Notes: generated by a model not told the origin, from the sequence alone. DNA of 64,000 nt from Streptomyces roseochromogenus subsp. oscitans DS 12.976 (GCF_000497445.1 NZ_CM002285.1:6690719-6754718), one strand, 5' to 3'. Counted from the first letter of the stretch, positions 45,081 to 53,305 are shown. Translations and numbers: made by a program.

Positions 45081-45644
45081 ATGGGCCACCCGGCTATGAG
45101 TCACCCCGCGATCCTGCGCCTTGGTCAGGTACTCGAAGCGCCTCCGACCGGTGGTGACCGCGTCGACTGGGATGTGCTGTTCGAGGAGTCGGGTCTGCGG
45201 TTGCCCGAGGACTACCGTGCCTTTGTCGAGGTCTATGGCGGGGGGGAAATCGATGAGTACCTTTCGGTGAGCACCCCGCCGGTTACGGAGTCAGCCTATG
45301 GCGATCTGCTGGATGGGTTGAACCCATCGCTCCGTCCAGCAGATCTGGAGTTCTTGGCAGGTCACTTTGCTGGCAGTGCAACGCCGGAGGTTTTGGCCTT
45401 CGGTGGCACTGCGAGCGGTGACGCAGTCTTCTGGCTGTGCACTGACACTGATCCCGACAAATGGAGTGTCGCCGCCTTTAGACGCCAGTCACCCTACGGA
45501 ACCGTTCCCTGGACGGTTTTCAGTGGCGGGATGGTGGAGTTCCTGCTGGCTGTCCTTGGCGGGAACCTCCAGCCTTTCAGTGACCGCAGTCTTGCCCAAG
45601 GGCCGCACGAATTTCTCGGTTGGCGAGCCATGAGAGGTTTCTGA
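45081..45644 (+). CDS. SUKH (SMI1/KNR4) immunity protein 1
   Basis: The 187-residue product starts at ATG with GAGAGGA about 8 nt upstream. The SUKH signature is clear: DWDVLFEESGLRLPEDYRAF, then VYGGGEIDEYL, VLAFGGTASGDAVFWLC and a C-terminal helix MVEFLLAVL. SUKH proteins neutralise nuclease-type polymorphic toxins by binding them. The position just after the RHS-nuclease gene makes it the likely cognate antidote. It has no signal peptide. Confidence 0.9.
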   Translation: MGHPAMSHPAILRLGQVLEAPPTGGDRVDWDVLFEESGLRLPEDYRAFVEVYGGGEIDEYLSVSTPPVTESAYGDLLDGLNPSLRPADLEFLAGHFAGSATPEVLAFGGTASGDAVFWLCTDTDPDKWSVAAFRRQSPYGTVPWTVFSGGMVEFLLAVLGGNLQPFSDRSLAQGPHEFLGWRAMRGF

Positions 45645-45884
45645 AAGCCAGTTGCTGCTGGCATCCTTCTCGGCAGCCCGGGGCTGCGTCGTTCTCGCGG
45701 GGTGCTTAATCACCTGATGTCCAAGGGGGCCAGGGGCCTGGCGGGGTTGCCGGCGTGGTGCCGGAGGCCCTCAGCGATGCTTGCGCGGCCGGTGAGCCGG
45801 GGACGCACCCTAGTCGTAGGACGTGCCCGACCCGCCCGGCCGGGTGCCGTGCAGGGCGAGCCTGCGCGGCACCGAGGAGGAGAA

Positions 45885-46463
45885 GTGAACCAGAACATGC
45901 GCAAGCTCATGACCTTGATGCCTCCGCACGTTGGTGCGGGTGACGTCATCGACTGGCGCCAGGCGCGCGAAGTGTGGGGCTGCGATTTCCCTTCCGATTT
46001 CCGGGACTTCATGTCCGTCTACGGATCAGGCGTGATCGAGGACCGCCTCGCCATCTCTCGCCAGAACGAGGGCGCCCCGGGTGACGGGCCCTATGGCGCC
46101 TGGTTCGTCCCGTCCCCGGACTGGCTGGAGGACGTTTCGGCGCCGTATCCGGCATGGCCGGCAGCGGGAAGTCTGATCTGCTGGGGGGAGGATTCGAACC
46201 AGAACGTCCTGTGCTGGTCCACCCGCGGCAGTGATCCGGACAAGTGGCCGGTCGTTGTCTGGGACTCCGGCGGTCTCGACGGCGAGGCATTCATCGAGTT
46301 CGACTGCGGCATGGCGGAGTTGCTGCTTCGGATCTTCAGTGAAGAACAGCCGTATCCCTTCAACGAGGGATTCCTGGGCGGTGTCACCCGTCCCAGATTC
46401 GTGCATCGCAGGGAAGAGGCCCGTCTGCGTGGGCTCGGCATCAACCCTTGGCCGGACGCTTGA
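45885..46463 (+). CDS. SUKH immunity protein 2
   Basis: The 192-residue product starts at GTG behind GAGGAGGAGA. It shares the SUKH layout of the preceding gene: VIDWRQAREVWGCDFPSDF, FMSVYGSGVIEDRL, LICWGEDSNQNVLCWST, DPDKWPVVVW and MAELLLRIF. The 240-nt gap before it contains no gene. A second antidote in tandem may protect against related toxin tips of other strains, a common arrangement. Confidence 0.88.
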   Translation: MNQNMRKLMTLMPPHVGAGDVIDWRQAREVWGCDFPSDFRDFMSVYGSGVIEDRLAISRQNEGAPGDGPYGAWFVPSPDWLEDVSAPYPAWPAAGSLICWGEDSNQNVLCWSTRGSDPDKWPVVVWDSGGLDGEAFIEFDCGMAELLLRIFSEEQPYPFNEGFLGGVTRPRFVHRREEARLRGLGINPWPDA

Positions 46464-46617
46464 ACCTCACCCGCAACCAGGCGCAGCCTCTTGCCCAAGA
46501 AGCGGGCGCACGGCAGGCGTCTGCGACTGCGGCTGTTCTCGGTGCCACCCAAGAGGAATGCGTTGTCCAGAACAACGCAACGGCATCAGGTAGCTACTGC
46601 AGTCACGGGATTTGGTG

Positions 46618-46911
46618 ATGATTTCTACAAAAATTGTCGACGCTCTCCTGCCTCTTCTTGGCGGTCCTGTTCGCCACGGCGAAGAGAAACAGCTGAGAGA
46701 GGTGGCAGCAGAGTGGGGTGTGCAGTTTCCACCGGCCTTCGTTGAAGCTGCCGGGGCGTACGGGGACACAGTCATCTGCGACTACATCTTTCTTTGCGGT
46801 GCCCGGAAGATCCGCTCCTATGCTGAGCGAATGGGGCGTCGAATGGAGCAGTCTCGGGAGCGATCGAGACCGACTGGATGCCGGAGTGGCCTTCGCGGCC
46901 ATACCCCCTAG
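46618..46911 (+). pseudogene. Truncated SUKH immunity gene 3
   Basis: The frame starts at ATG giving MISTKIVDALLPLLGG and keeps the first part of an SUKH domain (VAAEWGVQFPPAF, AAGAYGDTVICDYIFL). After about residue 70 the similarity stops and the frame ends early at 46,911. The middle and end of the domain are missing, so this is a broken third antidote gene. Confidence 0.65.
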
Positions 46912-46979
46912 AACTCGTTGACTGAGCTCTTTCGGCGTGGTCACTGAACCTCTTTGCCGTGGCTGGTCCGTGACGCGGT

Positions 46980-47421
46980 TCAGCCTCACCCTTATGAGCA
47001 GTTGGCCGCGCTACCGCGCAGTGGGGCGTGACGGCGAGTCGCGGAGGGCGCTGCTGGCTCAGCAGCGTCGGCGCCGTGAGGCGGCGGGCGTCTCGGCGAA
47101 AGCATGGGGCCTTCTCCAGGACGCAACGGTCGGGTACGGGTATCGGCCGTGGCTGGCCGGGCTGTGGTTGTTGGGCCTGCTTGCCGCCGGATCGGTCTAC
47201 TTCGCGTCCCACCACCCTGCACCGCTGGGCACGGGCAACCCGCATTTCAACGCGGTCGCCTACACGCTCGACCTTTGGTGCCGGTAGTGAGCCTTGGTCA
47301 ATCGGGCGCGTGGAATCCGAGCGGGTCCAGTCAGGTGCTGGCCTATGCGCTGATCAGCAGTGGTTGGACGCGAGCCACGACGCTGGTCGCCGGGGTCACA
47401 CGAATACTGGTGCGGCCTTGA
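46980..47421 (+). pseudogene. Frameshifted C-terminal relic of a large membrane protein
   Basis: One frame reads ALLAQQRRRREAAGVSAKA, then GYGYRPWLAGLWLLGLLAAG and a membrane helix up to AYTLDL. From there the continuation LVPVVSLGQSGAWNPSG to ATTLVAGVTRILVRP is in another frame, which needs a 1-nt deletion near 47,275. The pieces match the C-terminus of a Streptomyces protein commonly annotated as membrane-associated oxidoreductase. The N-terminal part is absent. Confidence 0.6.
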
Positions 47422-47616
47422 GATGACGGGTCTCTCTGCGGTTGGCCCGCCAGTCACGAGGTGACATCAAACCGTCGCCCTTGGTAACGGTGACTGAGCG
47501 CCCGCTGCGCCGGTAAGGCACTCCGCTGCTCGCGGGTTCAAATCCTTCTGCACTCGGCGCCGCGGCCTGGACCGACGTCCTTGACGAGATCCCCTGGAGC
47601 CTTAATGAAGCGCACG

Positions 47617-47645
47617 CGTGGACCCGTAGTGGACACGCAGTGGAC
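47617..47645. repeat. GTGGAC repeats at the island's right end
   Basis: Copies of CGTGGAC or AGTGGAC start at 47,617, 47,628 and 47,639, exactly 11 bp apart. They mirror the set at the left end near the integrase. One helical turn spacing would place bound recombinase subunits on one DNA face. Confidence 0.45.
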
Positions 47646-47761
47646 GGAAGGATCAGGAATGATCGGGAAGCCTTCAACAAGGGGCGATAGCGGGTAGCTC
47701 TCTGACCTGCGAAAACAGGAAGATCAAGGCAAGATCATGCGATGATCGGAAGATCCGAAAA

Positions 47762-47810
47762 GGACTCATAATCCGTCGGCCGTGGGTTCGAGTCCCACCC
47801 GCCCCACCAG
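47762..47810 (+). repeat. attR: 49-bp copy of the tRNA-CAT 3' end
   Basis: This is identical to 21,377-21,425 over all 49 bp. No tRNA 5' half precedes it (AAAA instead), so it is the remnant left by integration. Confidence 0.93.
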
Positions 47811-47818
47811 TGCAGGTC

Positions 47819-47910
47819 TCTGATCTGCAAAAACGTCTCTGCGGGCGTGCGGATTCAGGACTTTGGCTCAACGGACTGAATCCGCTGCTCGTGAGTTCAA
47901 CCGCGATGCG
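47819..47910 (+). repeat. Degenerate second tRNA-like attachment relic
   Basis: Just outside attR the order TCTGATCTGCAAAAAC, about 40 nt, then CGGACTGAATCCG and GTGAGTTCAA repeats, with changes, the order inside the island at 47,701-47,792: TCTGACCTGCGAAAAC, then GGACTCATAATCCG and GTGGGTTCGA. A further tRNA-like piece CTCCGCTGCTCGCGGGTTCAA is at 47,520. These look like leftovers of earlier integrations in tandem. Confidence 0.4.
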
Positions 47911-48358
47911 GCGATCCGCAGTTGGGCGCTTCGTTGACCTGCGGTTATGCCTCGTGCGGTTGCTCTCGCGGGCTGGAGTGGACGGTCTGATCGGCGGGCG
48001 AGGGCGGTATTCGGGACGCTTGATGGGACGCAGGGAATCGGAAGTGGCTGCCTCGGGCCCATCCTGTCGACGCTGGCCAGTGGGAGACAGCGGAAGGCGT
48101 TGATGGCGGCAGACCGGGTGCTGCGTACCTCTGGAGCGCAGGGTTGTTCGCCGTGACTGGCTGTTGTGCGGGTTAGGGGCCCGTACTGATACGGCCCACC
48201 GGGTCTGCGATCAAGGTCGGTTTCCCTGCCCGGCGGCATCGTCGCGGAGTACAAACCGGACGGGTCGAGCCATCGTCGTCGATGCCGACGTCGTAAGCGA
48301 TTTGGTGTAGCCGGAGAGCCTTCGGCCGGGTTGGTCCGGTTGTGGCTCGGCCGCCCCG
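47911..48358. other. Non-coding stretch right of the island
   Basis: I see no supportable gene, RNA or repeat in these 450 bases. Open frames are short, overlap on several strands and lack ribosome binding sites. Confidence 0.5.
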
Positions 48359-48775
48359 TCAGGCGTCGTCGGTGGTCGCGAGGTGTGCTGGCTGTCTCTG
48401 CCACGGAGAAGTGGGGCCGGCGATCGAGCAGGTAAGGGCTGCGACTCGGGTGGCGAATCGGCAGGCTTCCGCGACGTCATCGACTCCGAGACCGACCAGG
48501 TGTCCGCCGAGGAGCCCGCGTGCGCTGAGGCGTTGGAGCAGTCGGGCAGTGAAGGAGTCTCCCGCGCCGACGTTGTCGACGACCAGTGTGGTCACCGCGG
48601 GCACGCGCACCCGTTCTGCGTCGAGTGAGGCCAGGGCAGCCTCGGCGCCGAGGGTGATCACCACGAGCTGTACCCCGGCAGCGTGCCAGGTGCCGCACGC
48701 CTGCTCGGGTGGGATGCCCGGCTAGAGCAGTCCCAGGTCGTCCTCGACGCTGTGGCCGATGATCATGCTCATGAG
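48359..48775 (-). pseudogene. PfkB-family sugar kinase relic with in-frame stop
   Basis: The C-terminal part keeps the PfkB signature VDNVGAGDSFTARLL and VVITLGAEAALASL. Upstream in the same frame the sequence reads HSVEDDLGLL, then TAG at 48,722-48,724, then PGIPPEQACGTW, where relatives have a Tyr, so one base change made the amber codon. The N-terminal two thirds of a fructokinase or ribokinase are missing. A GTG at 48,664 could start a 101-residue remnant, but without the substrate domain it would be inactive. Confidence 0.65.
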
Positions 48776-48805
48776 CAGCAGCCTGACCGGACGCCCCCGG
48801 CGCCT

Positions 48806-49180
48806 TCAGCCGGTCGACGTCCCGAGCGGGGTGAACACCCCCGGCCGCACCTGGAGCACCCCCCGCTCCACCAGGCGTCTCGCCTTCGACCGCAGCCCCT
48901 CGACCTTCGCCGGGACCGCCTGAAAGCCCAGGGCCTCAGCCAGTTGCTGGCACCGCATGCCCTCCCGGCCCGCACCCGACTCCAGCACCGACATGATCCG
49001 CTGGTAGTCCGGAGGCAGGACCGGCGCTTCCGATCGGCCCGTTGCGGCCCTGAGAAGCCATCCGCTCACCCGGCAATGGAGTTGCTGGTCGAACAGGGTA
49101 CTGGATCGGTGATCGTGCCGGAGCCGGTGCATGAAAGCAGGACCTCCTGGTAGCTGGGCGATGCGAATCGGCGGAGCCAC
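48806..49180 (-). pseudogene. Winged-helix-like fragment, probably mobile-element debris
   Basis: The frame contains LPPDYQRIMSVLESG, CQQLAEALGFQAVPAKVEG and RLVERGVLQVRPGVFTP, a helix-turn-helix/winged-helix pattern seen at the ends of several Streptomyces insertion-sequence-linked proteins. The N-terminal 40 codons have no such pattern. The 5' end overlaps an 11-bp inverted repeat. It could be a short real protein, but it looks like the tail of a lost one. Confidence 0.4.
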
Positions 49181-49189
49181 CAGGAGGTC
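49141..49189. repeat. 11-bp inverted repeat, possible IS end remnant
   Basis: GACCTCCTGGT (49,141-49,151) and ACCAGGAGGTC (49,179-49,189) are perfect inverted copies separated by 27 nt. They lie at the edge of the winged-helix fragment. They could be an IS end, a terminator for the YVTN gene, or a small hairpin. Confidence 0.5.
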
Positions 49190-49258
49190 TCGTTGGCGTG
49201 TTGTGTCGTCCCGGCGCGGTGGGGCAGGCGGGGACGGTGAGGTTCGGTTGGTTCGGTC

Positions 49259-50989
49259 TCAGTGGTGGATCACGACGAGGGGTGCGGTGTCGGTGGCGGG
49301 GGCGAGGGCGGGGGTGCCGGCGAAGGTGGCGGTGTACTGCCTGTGGCGTACTGCTTCCACGAAGGCGACCCGGCCGTGGCAGGTTGCGGTGCCGGTGCTG
49401 TCGGTGACCGCGGTGCACACGGTGTGGGTGCCGACGGTGAAGGTGATCGTCTGGCCCGGGGCGGGTTGTCCGGTGACGGTGTCGGTGAGTGTGGCGGAGA
49501 GGTCGAGGAAGATGTCCGGCGGGCCGGGCGGGGTGACGGAGGCCACGATCGGGTGGGCGGTGAGGTTGGTGGTGTCGGGGTCGTAGGTGTAGAGGTCGGC
49601 GGGGTTGGTGGGGCTGGTGCCGGCGGGGGTGGTGACGGTGACGTCCACGGTGCCGGTGCCGGCCGGGGCTGTCGCGGTGATCGAGGTGTCGTCGGTGACG
49701 GCGAATGAGGTGGCCGGGGCGGTGCCGAAGGCGACGGCAGTGGCGCCGAGGAAGTCGGTGCCGGTGATGGTGACGCTGGTGCCGCCGGAGGCGAATCCGT
49801 GGGTCGGGTTCAGGGCGGTGACGGTCGGGGCGGGCTCGTCGTAGGTGTACTGGTCGGCAGGCCCGGTGGCGCTGGTCCCGGCGGGCGTGGTCACCGTGAC
49901 GTCGACAGTGCCGTCGGCGTGCGCCGGGATCGTCGCCGTGACCGTGAAGTCGTTGACGACGGTGACGTCGGTCGCGGGGGTCGTGCCGAACGTGACGGCT
50001 CGGGCGCCGGACAGGTGGGTGCCGGTGATCGTGATCGTTGCGCCGCCTGCTTCCGGGCCGTGGGTGGGGTTGAGTGCGGTGACGGTCGGCAGGGCGGTGG
50101 CCTCGGCGAGGCCGAACGGGGTGTTTCCGACGGCGACGGTGGCGGTGACGGTGTTCGTTGCCGTGTCGATCACGGAGACGGTGTTGGCGCCGGCGTTGCT
50201 GACGTAGACGGTTGCGCCGTCTGGGGCGACCAGGACGGCGACTGGTGAGGCGCCGACCGCGATGGTGGCGATGACGGTGTTGGTCGCGGTGTCGATCACC
50301 GCGACACTGTTCGCGTTGGCGTCCGCCACATAGGCGCGGGTGCCGTCCGGGCTGATCGCGATGCCCTCCGGGCCGTTTCCCACGGGGACGAGCGTGGTGA
50401 TCGTGTTCGTCGCGGTGTCGATGACGGACACGTTGTTGCTGTTGAAGTTGGCCGCGTAGGCGTGCGCCCCGTCCGGGGTGATCGCGACGCCGGCCGGGGT
50501 CCTCGCGCTGGGACTGCTGATGGTGGCGATGACGGTGTTCGTGGCGGTGTCGATCACCGACACCACGCTGCCGACGAAGCACGCCACGTAGACGCGGGCG
50601 CCGTTAGGGGTCACCGCGATACCGAACGGCTGGTTACCGACCTGGACGGTGGCGGTCACCGTGTTCGTGCTCGTGTCGATGACGTCGACGCCGCCGATAC
50701 CCGGGCTGAAGAAGCGGCCGACGTAGGCGTGGGCGCCGTCGGGGGCGAACGCCACCGGGTTCGGGAACCGGCCGACCGGGATGAGGGCGGTGACGGTGTT
50801 CGTGGCGGTGTCGATCACCGACACGGTGCTGTCCGCATCGTTGGTGACGTAGGCGTGGGCGCCGTCCGGGGAGACCGCGACCCCCTCGGGAAACCGGCCG
50901 ACCGGGATGGTCGCGACGACCGTGTCGGTCGACGGGTCAATGACCGAGACCGTATTCCCCCGTAAATCAGCAACATAGACCAGGGACAT
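49259..50989 (-). CDS. YVTN beta-propeller and IPT/TIG-domain protein
   Basis: The 576-residue product starts at MSLVYVADLRG with AGAGGTGG 6 nt upstream. Residues about 1-300 are seven blades of the YVTN type, each with a core such as VSVIDTATNTVTATV and PDGAHAYV. Two IPT/TIG immunoglobulin-like domains follow (about 305-390 and 393-470: VTALNPTHG...GGTSVTITGTDF), and a C-terminal Ig-like domain of the bacterial Big type (ATLTDTVTGQPAPGQTITF). Such proteins bind surfaces or polymers. No signal peptide is visible at this start, which is unusual for this layout. The domain duplication is also evident at the DNA level. Confidence 0.85.
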   Translation of the reverse strand: MSLVYVADLRGNTVSVIDPSTDTVVATIPVGRFPEGVAVSPDGAHAYVTNDADSTVSVIDTATNTVTALIPVGRFPNPVAFAPDGAHAYVGRFFSPGIGGVDVIDTSTNTVTATVQVGNQPFGIAVTPNGARVYVACFVGSVVSVIDTATNTVIATISSPSARTPAGVAITPDGAHAYAANFNSNNVSVIDTATNTITTLVPVGNGPEGIAISPDGTRAYVADANANSVAVIDTATNTVIATIAVGASPVAVLVAPDGATVYVSNAGANTVSVIDTATNTVTATVAVGNTPFGLAEATALPTVTALNPTHGPEAGGATITITGTHLSGARAVTFGTTPATDVTVVNDFTVTATIPAHADGTVDVTVTTPAGTSATGPADQYTYDEPAPTVTALNPTHGFASGGTSVTITGTDFLGATAVAFGTAPATSFAVTDDTSITATAPAGTGTVDVTVTTPAGTSPTNPADLYTYDPDTTNLTAHPIVASVTPPGPPDIFLDLSATLTDTVTGQPAPGQTITFTVGTHTVCTAVTDSTGTATCHGRVAFVEAVRHRQYTATFAGTPALAPATDTAPLVVIHH

Positions 50990-51128
50990 CGATTCCACCT
51001 CTCTGTGACACGGCGACCCGACGCCCCGGCTTGGGTCGGCATCCCGATCGAGACGGTGACGCCCTTGCCTGCGGCGTGCCGTCGCCTACCGGTCCGCACA
51101 CGAAGTCGCCCCGTGAAAGACCTGGTTG

Positions 51129-51206
51129 GCCGGCAAGCCGGCCTCTGGCAGCCTTGCCTCCCGGCCTGCCGGCAATAGAGTGTGCGGGATGCATCGAATG
51201 CATCCC
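51129..51206. repeat. Large hairpin and perfect palindrome upstream of the YVTN gene
   Basis: GCCGGCAAGCCGG and CCGGCCTGCCGGC (51,129-51,173) form a 13-bp stem with one mismatch. Immediately after, GGGATGCAT and ATGCATCCC flank CGA (51,186-51,206), a perfect 9-bp inverted repeat that would suit a dimeric repressor. Both lie 140-220 bp upstream of the YVTN start. Confidence 0.5.
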
Positions 51207-52140
51207 GTTGTGAGTTGTGGCCATGGTTGAGGGCCGGCGAGGGCACGAACGTCCGCCAAGAAGATTCCGGTGGGCCGGTCTTGCTCGCCGGGGATATCGT
51301 GCGCTTTTCTGCCTTTCCTGTTAAGGGGCTGTTACAGGGCGCAGGTGACTGAAAACGGTCATTCGGAGGTACAGTGCGGGCGCGTGGGGGACATATCGCG
51401 CCCCCGGGCATGCGATCGCGCGCGGATCCGGATGATGGTGGCGGCGAAGAGCGGGCTGCACTTCACAACCCACGACGCCCCAAAGTCCCATTGCGGCCGG
51501 TCACTTCTTGCGCGCTCGCGGTGCACGACGTCGGCCCTGCGTTTGATCTCCTGGTTCGGTCGCTCCGGCACTGCGCGAAAGTCGTGCACGTATGCCTCCA
51601 TCAGCGCCGCTGTGTTATGGCGTAAGCGTGCTGGTCAAGGGGGTTGAGCGAGGCGCAACGGGACGCCTGTCGGGGCAGCACCGCCCGTACCTGCTCAACG
51701 GCTGCCTCGCCGAGACCGGGCTGACCCTCGATCCGTGATCGATCCAGCCGCTGTCTCCAGTTCAGTCTCAGCGGCTCGGCACTGGCCTCACGGCGGAAAG
51801 GTCGGGGCGCGCGTCCCATGCGGCGCGCGGGTGGCGTGCCCCGCGCCCGGGTGGCGTGCCCTTTGCTCTGGTTCCTCACCCCCTGGTGTTGGTTGCGGGG
51901 ACGCAGGATAGTGCCCGCAATACACCCGCACAGCGAATCCTCAACAGGATTCCGCGGGTGGTCAATTCGATCCCGATGTGGGGGATCGAGCAGTTCCCCT
52001 AGCTCAGTTAATCAGCCCCCGATAGGGGGCTGTGCGCAACAGGGTAACCAACTGCTTCGGTGCCCTGGCCGGTTCCCGGTCGGTTAAAGCTAGGGCGACC
52101 CGCCAGGGTTATCCGAGGCCATGGGCCGGGTTCTGGTAGC
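51207..52140. other. Mostly non-coding stretch with relics
   Basis: Over 900 bases I can support only a short transposase relic (51,520-51,601) and a tandem pair of CGGGTGGCGTGCCC near 51,829 and 51,850. Other open frames are short and unconvincing. Confidence 0.45.
51520..51601 (-). pseudogene. Fragment of an IS256/Mutator-type transposase
   Basis: The translated piece VPERPNQEIKRRADVV matches the conserved C-terminal segment of Mutator-family transposases (usual form: L-N-x-E-I-K-R-R-T-x-V-V). Nothing else of the enzyme is visible, so this is a small relic. Confidence 0.4.
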
Positions 52141-52374
52141 TATCTGGAGGCCGACGGTGGGACAGCGGGCCCCGTCGGCGGCGGCACCCACCTTGCCGCG
52201 CAGCGCGAACTTCTGGAGATGATGGGCTGCACAGGAAAGGGAAGCGCGGCCCGCCTGGCCGAAATAATCGCCGGTTTTGCACTCGCCCTCGACTTCTCGA
52301 CGGTCTCCGCAGCCGTTTCCGGATATTTCGCCAGCGCCCATGAACGCCTCGGGCGCAACAGGCTTGCCCGCTGA
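52141..52374 (+). pseudogene. C-terminal fragment of an HMG-CoA-reductase-like gene
   Basis: The frame reads GPVGGGTHLAAQRELLEMMG, then AARLAEIIAGFALALDFSTVSA and FASAHERLGRNR. This matches the end of hydroxymethylglutaryl-CoA reductases: the GTVGGGT NADPH loop and the region with the catalytic His near the C-terminus. The N-terminal three quarters are absent. It stops next to the decayed IS630 copy, which may have caused the loss. Confidence 0.55.
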
Positions 52375-52439
52375 GGGCTGTTCAACTCCGCTACGTCAGA
52401 GGCACGCGAGTGGGCCGGACGAGACGAGGAGTGCAGCGA

Positions 52440-53225
52440 TGCCGCAGCAAGGTCCAGGTCCCTGACCTGGGCAAGGTCGGTGAAGTCGTTGGGTGACACG
52501 ACTTTCTGCCGGACGACGGAGAAGTAGATCTGCATCTGGTTCAACCAGGAGGCGTGCACCGGGGTATGGAGCATGACCGCGTTCGGGAAAACGCTGGTCA
52601 GCCGGTCGGCGGCCTTCTGCCCGCGGTGGGAGGAGCCGTTGTCCACGATCCAGAACACCCGCATCGCCCGGGCCCGGCCCGGTGGCAGGGTGGGGCGGCA
52701 TCGGCATCGGGCCTGGATGAAGGTCTTCTCGTCGGCGCTATCGGGGTTGCGGATGAAGATGCAGGAGCGGTGCTGCCAGGGCTTGAGCGCGTCCTGGGCC
52801 AGTCAGCGGCGCACGGGGGACGCGGACACGGCCGGGGCGATGCCCCGTTCCATGGCCTCACGGGCCGGTTCTGGACACGACCAGCGGGATAGCGGAGTGC
52901 CGGTCTCGGCGGGCAGTTGGCAGGCCAGCGCTTTGACCTGGGCGGTCTGCAGCGCGGTGAACGAGGGCGGGCGCCCGGAGCGCTTGCGGTCGGCCGGCCC
53001 GGGCATGCCCTGCTCGGCAAACCGGCGCCGCCACGTCCCCACGGTGTCCAGGTGCAGTCCCGTCTCGCGTGCGACGCCTGCGTTGGAGCGGTCTCTGGCG
53101 GCGTGGAGCACGACGTGCACGCGCATCCGGGCTGGGGAGGGAGTCTTGTGGCCATAGGCCATCTTCTTCAGCCGGTGCCCCTGCGAGGCCGTCGGCGATA
53201 TCGGGCAGGCAACGGCAATGGACAA
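52440..53225 (-). pseudogene. Decayed IS630-family transposase
   Basis: The N-terminal part has the helix-turn-helix region (GVARETGLHLDTVGTWRRRF, RSGRPPSF). The frame meets TGA at 52,803-52,805 (VRR-stop-LAQDALKPWQHRS, where relatives have Trp). It then continues in the same frame through SADEKTFIQARCRCRPTLPP and VDNGSSHRGQKAADRL to PVHASWLNQMQIYFSVVRQK. Two internal blocks of the DDE domain are missing compared with intact enzymes, and the C-terminus is cut. It is inactive. Confidence 0.8.
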
Positions 53226-53305
53226 GGCAGGCAGGCCGATCAGCAGGAGTGGATCTTACCGATCGCAGTCTGTCACGGCACCCGGCAGACTGTCGGAAAT
53301 CAGCG

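Larger units (their letters stand above)
21377..47810. mobile_element. Integrated genomic island (26.4 kb) in tRNA-CAT with polymorphic-toxin cargo
   Basis: The island is bounded by a 49-bp exact direct repeat of the tRNA 3' end, with a tyrosine integrase gene starting 130 nt inside the left end and pointing toward the tRNA. It carries two giant secreted toxin genes with immunity genes, a wall amidase, a mycosin-like protease and decayed fragments at its right end. I see no replication initiator, FtsK/Tra protein, excisionase, capsid or lysis genes, so it is not a complete AICE or prophage; it may depend on a helper element or be stuck. Its right end is eroding (truncated SUKH gene, frameshifted membrane protein). 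Confidence 0.88.

Noticed and set aside
47396-47680. 94-codon minus-strand frame near the right end
   Set aside because: No ribosome binding site or domain; it overlaps the phased repeats and tRNA-like debris.
21377-47810. Island as a prophage or a complete AICE
   Set aside because: No capsid, tail, lysis, replication, FtsK-like or Spd genes are present.
49259-50600. Several plus-strand and other-frame ORFs over the YVTN gene
   Set aside because: They are shadows of the repeated Thr/Val/Asp codons of the propeller.
52803-52805. TGA in the IS630 frame as possible selenocysteine or recoding
   Set aside because: Relatives have Trp there, the gene has other deletions, and no recoding signal is visible; it is a dead copy.
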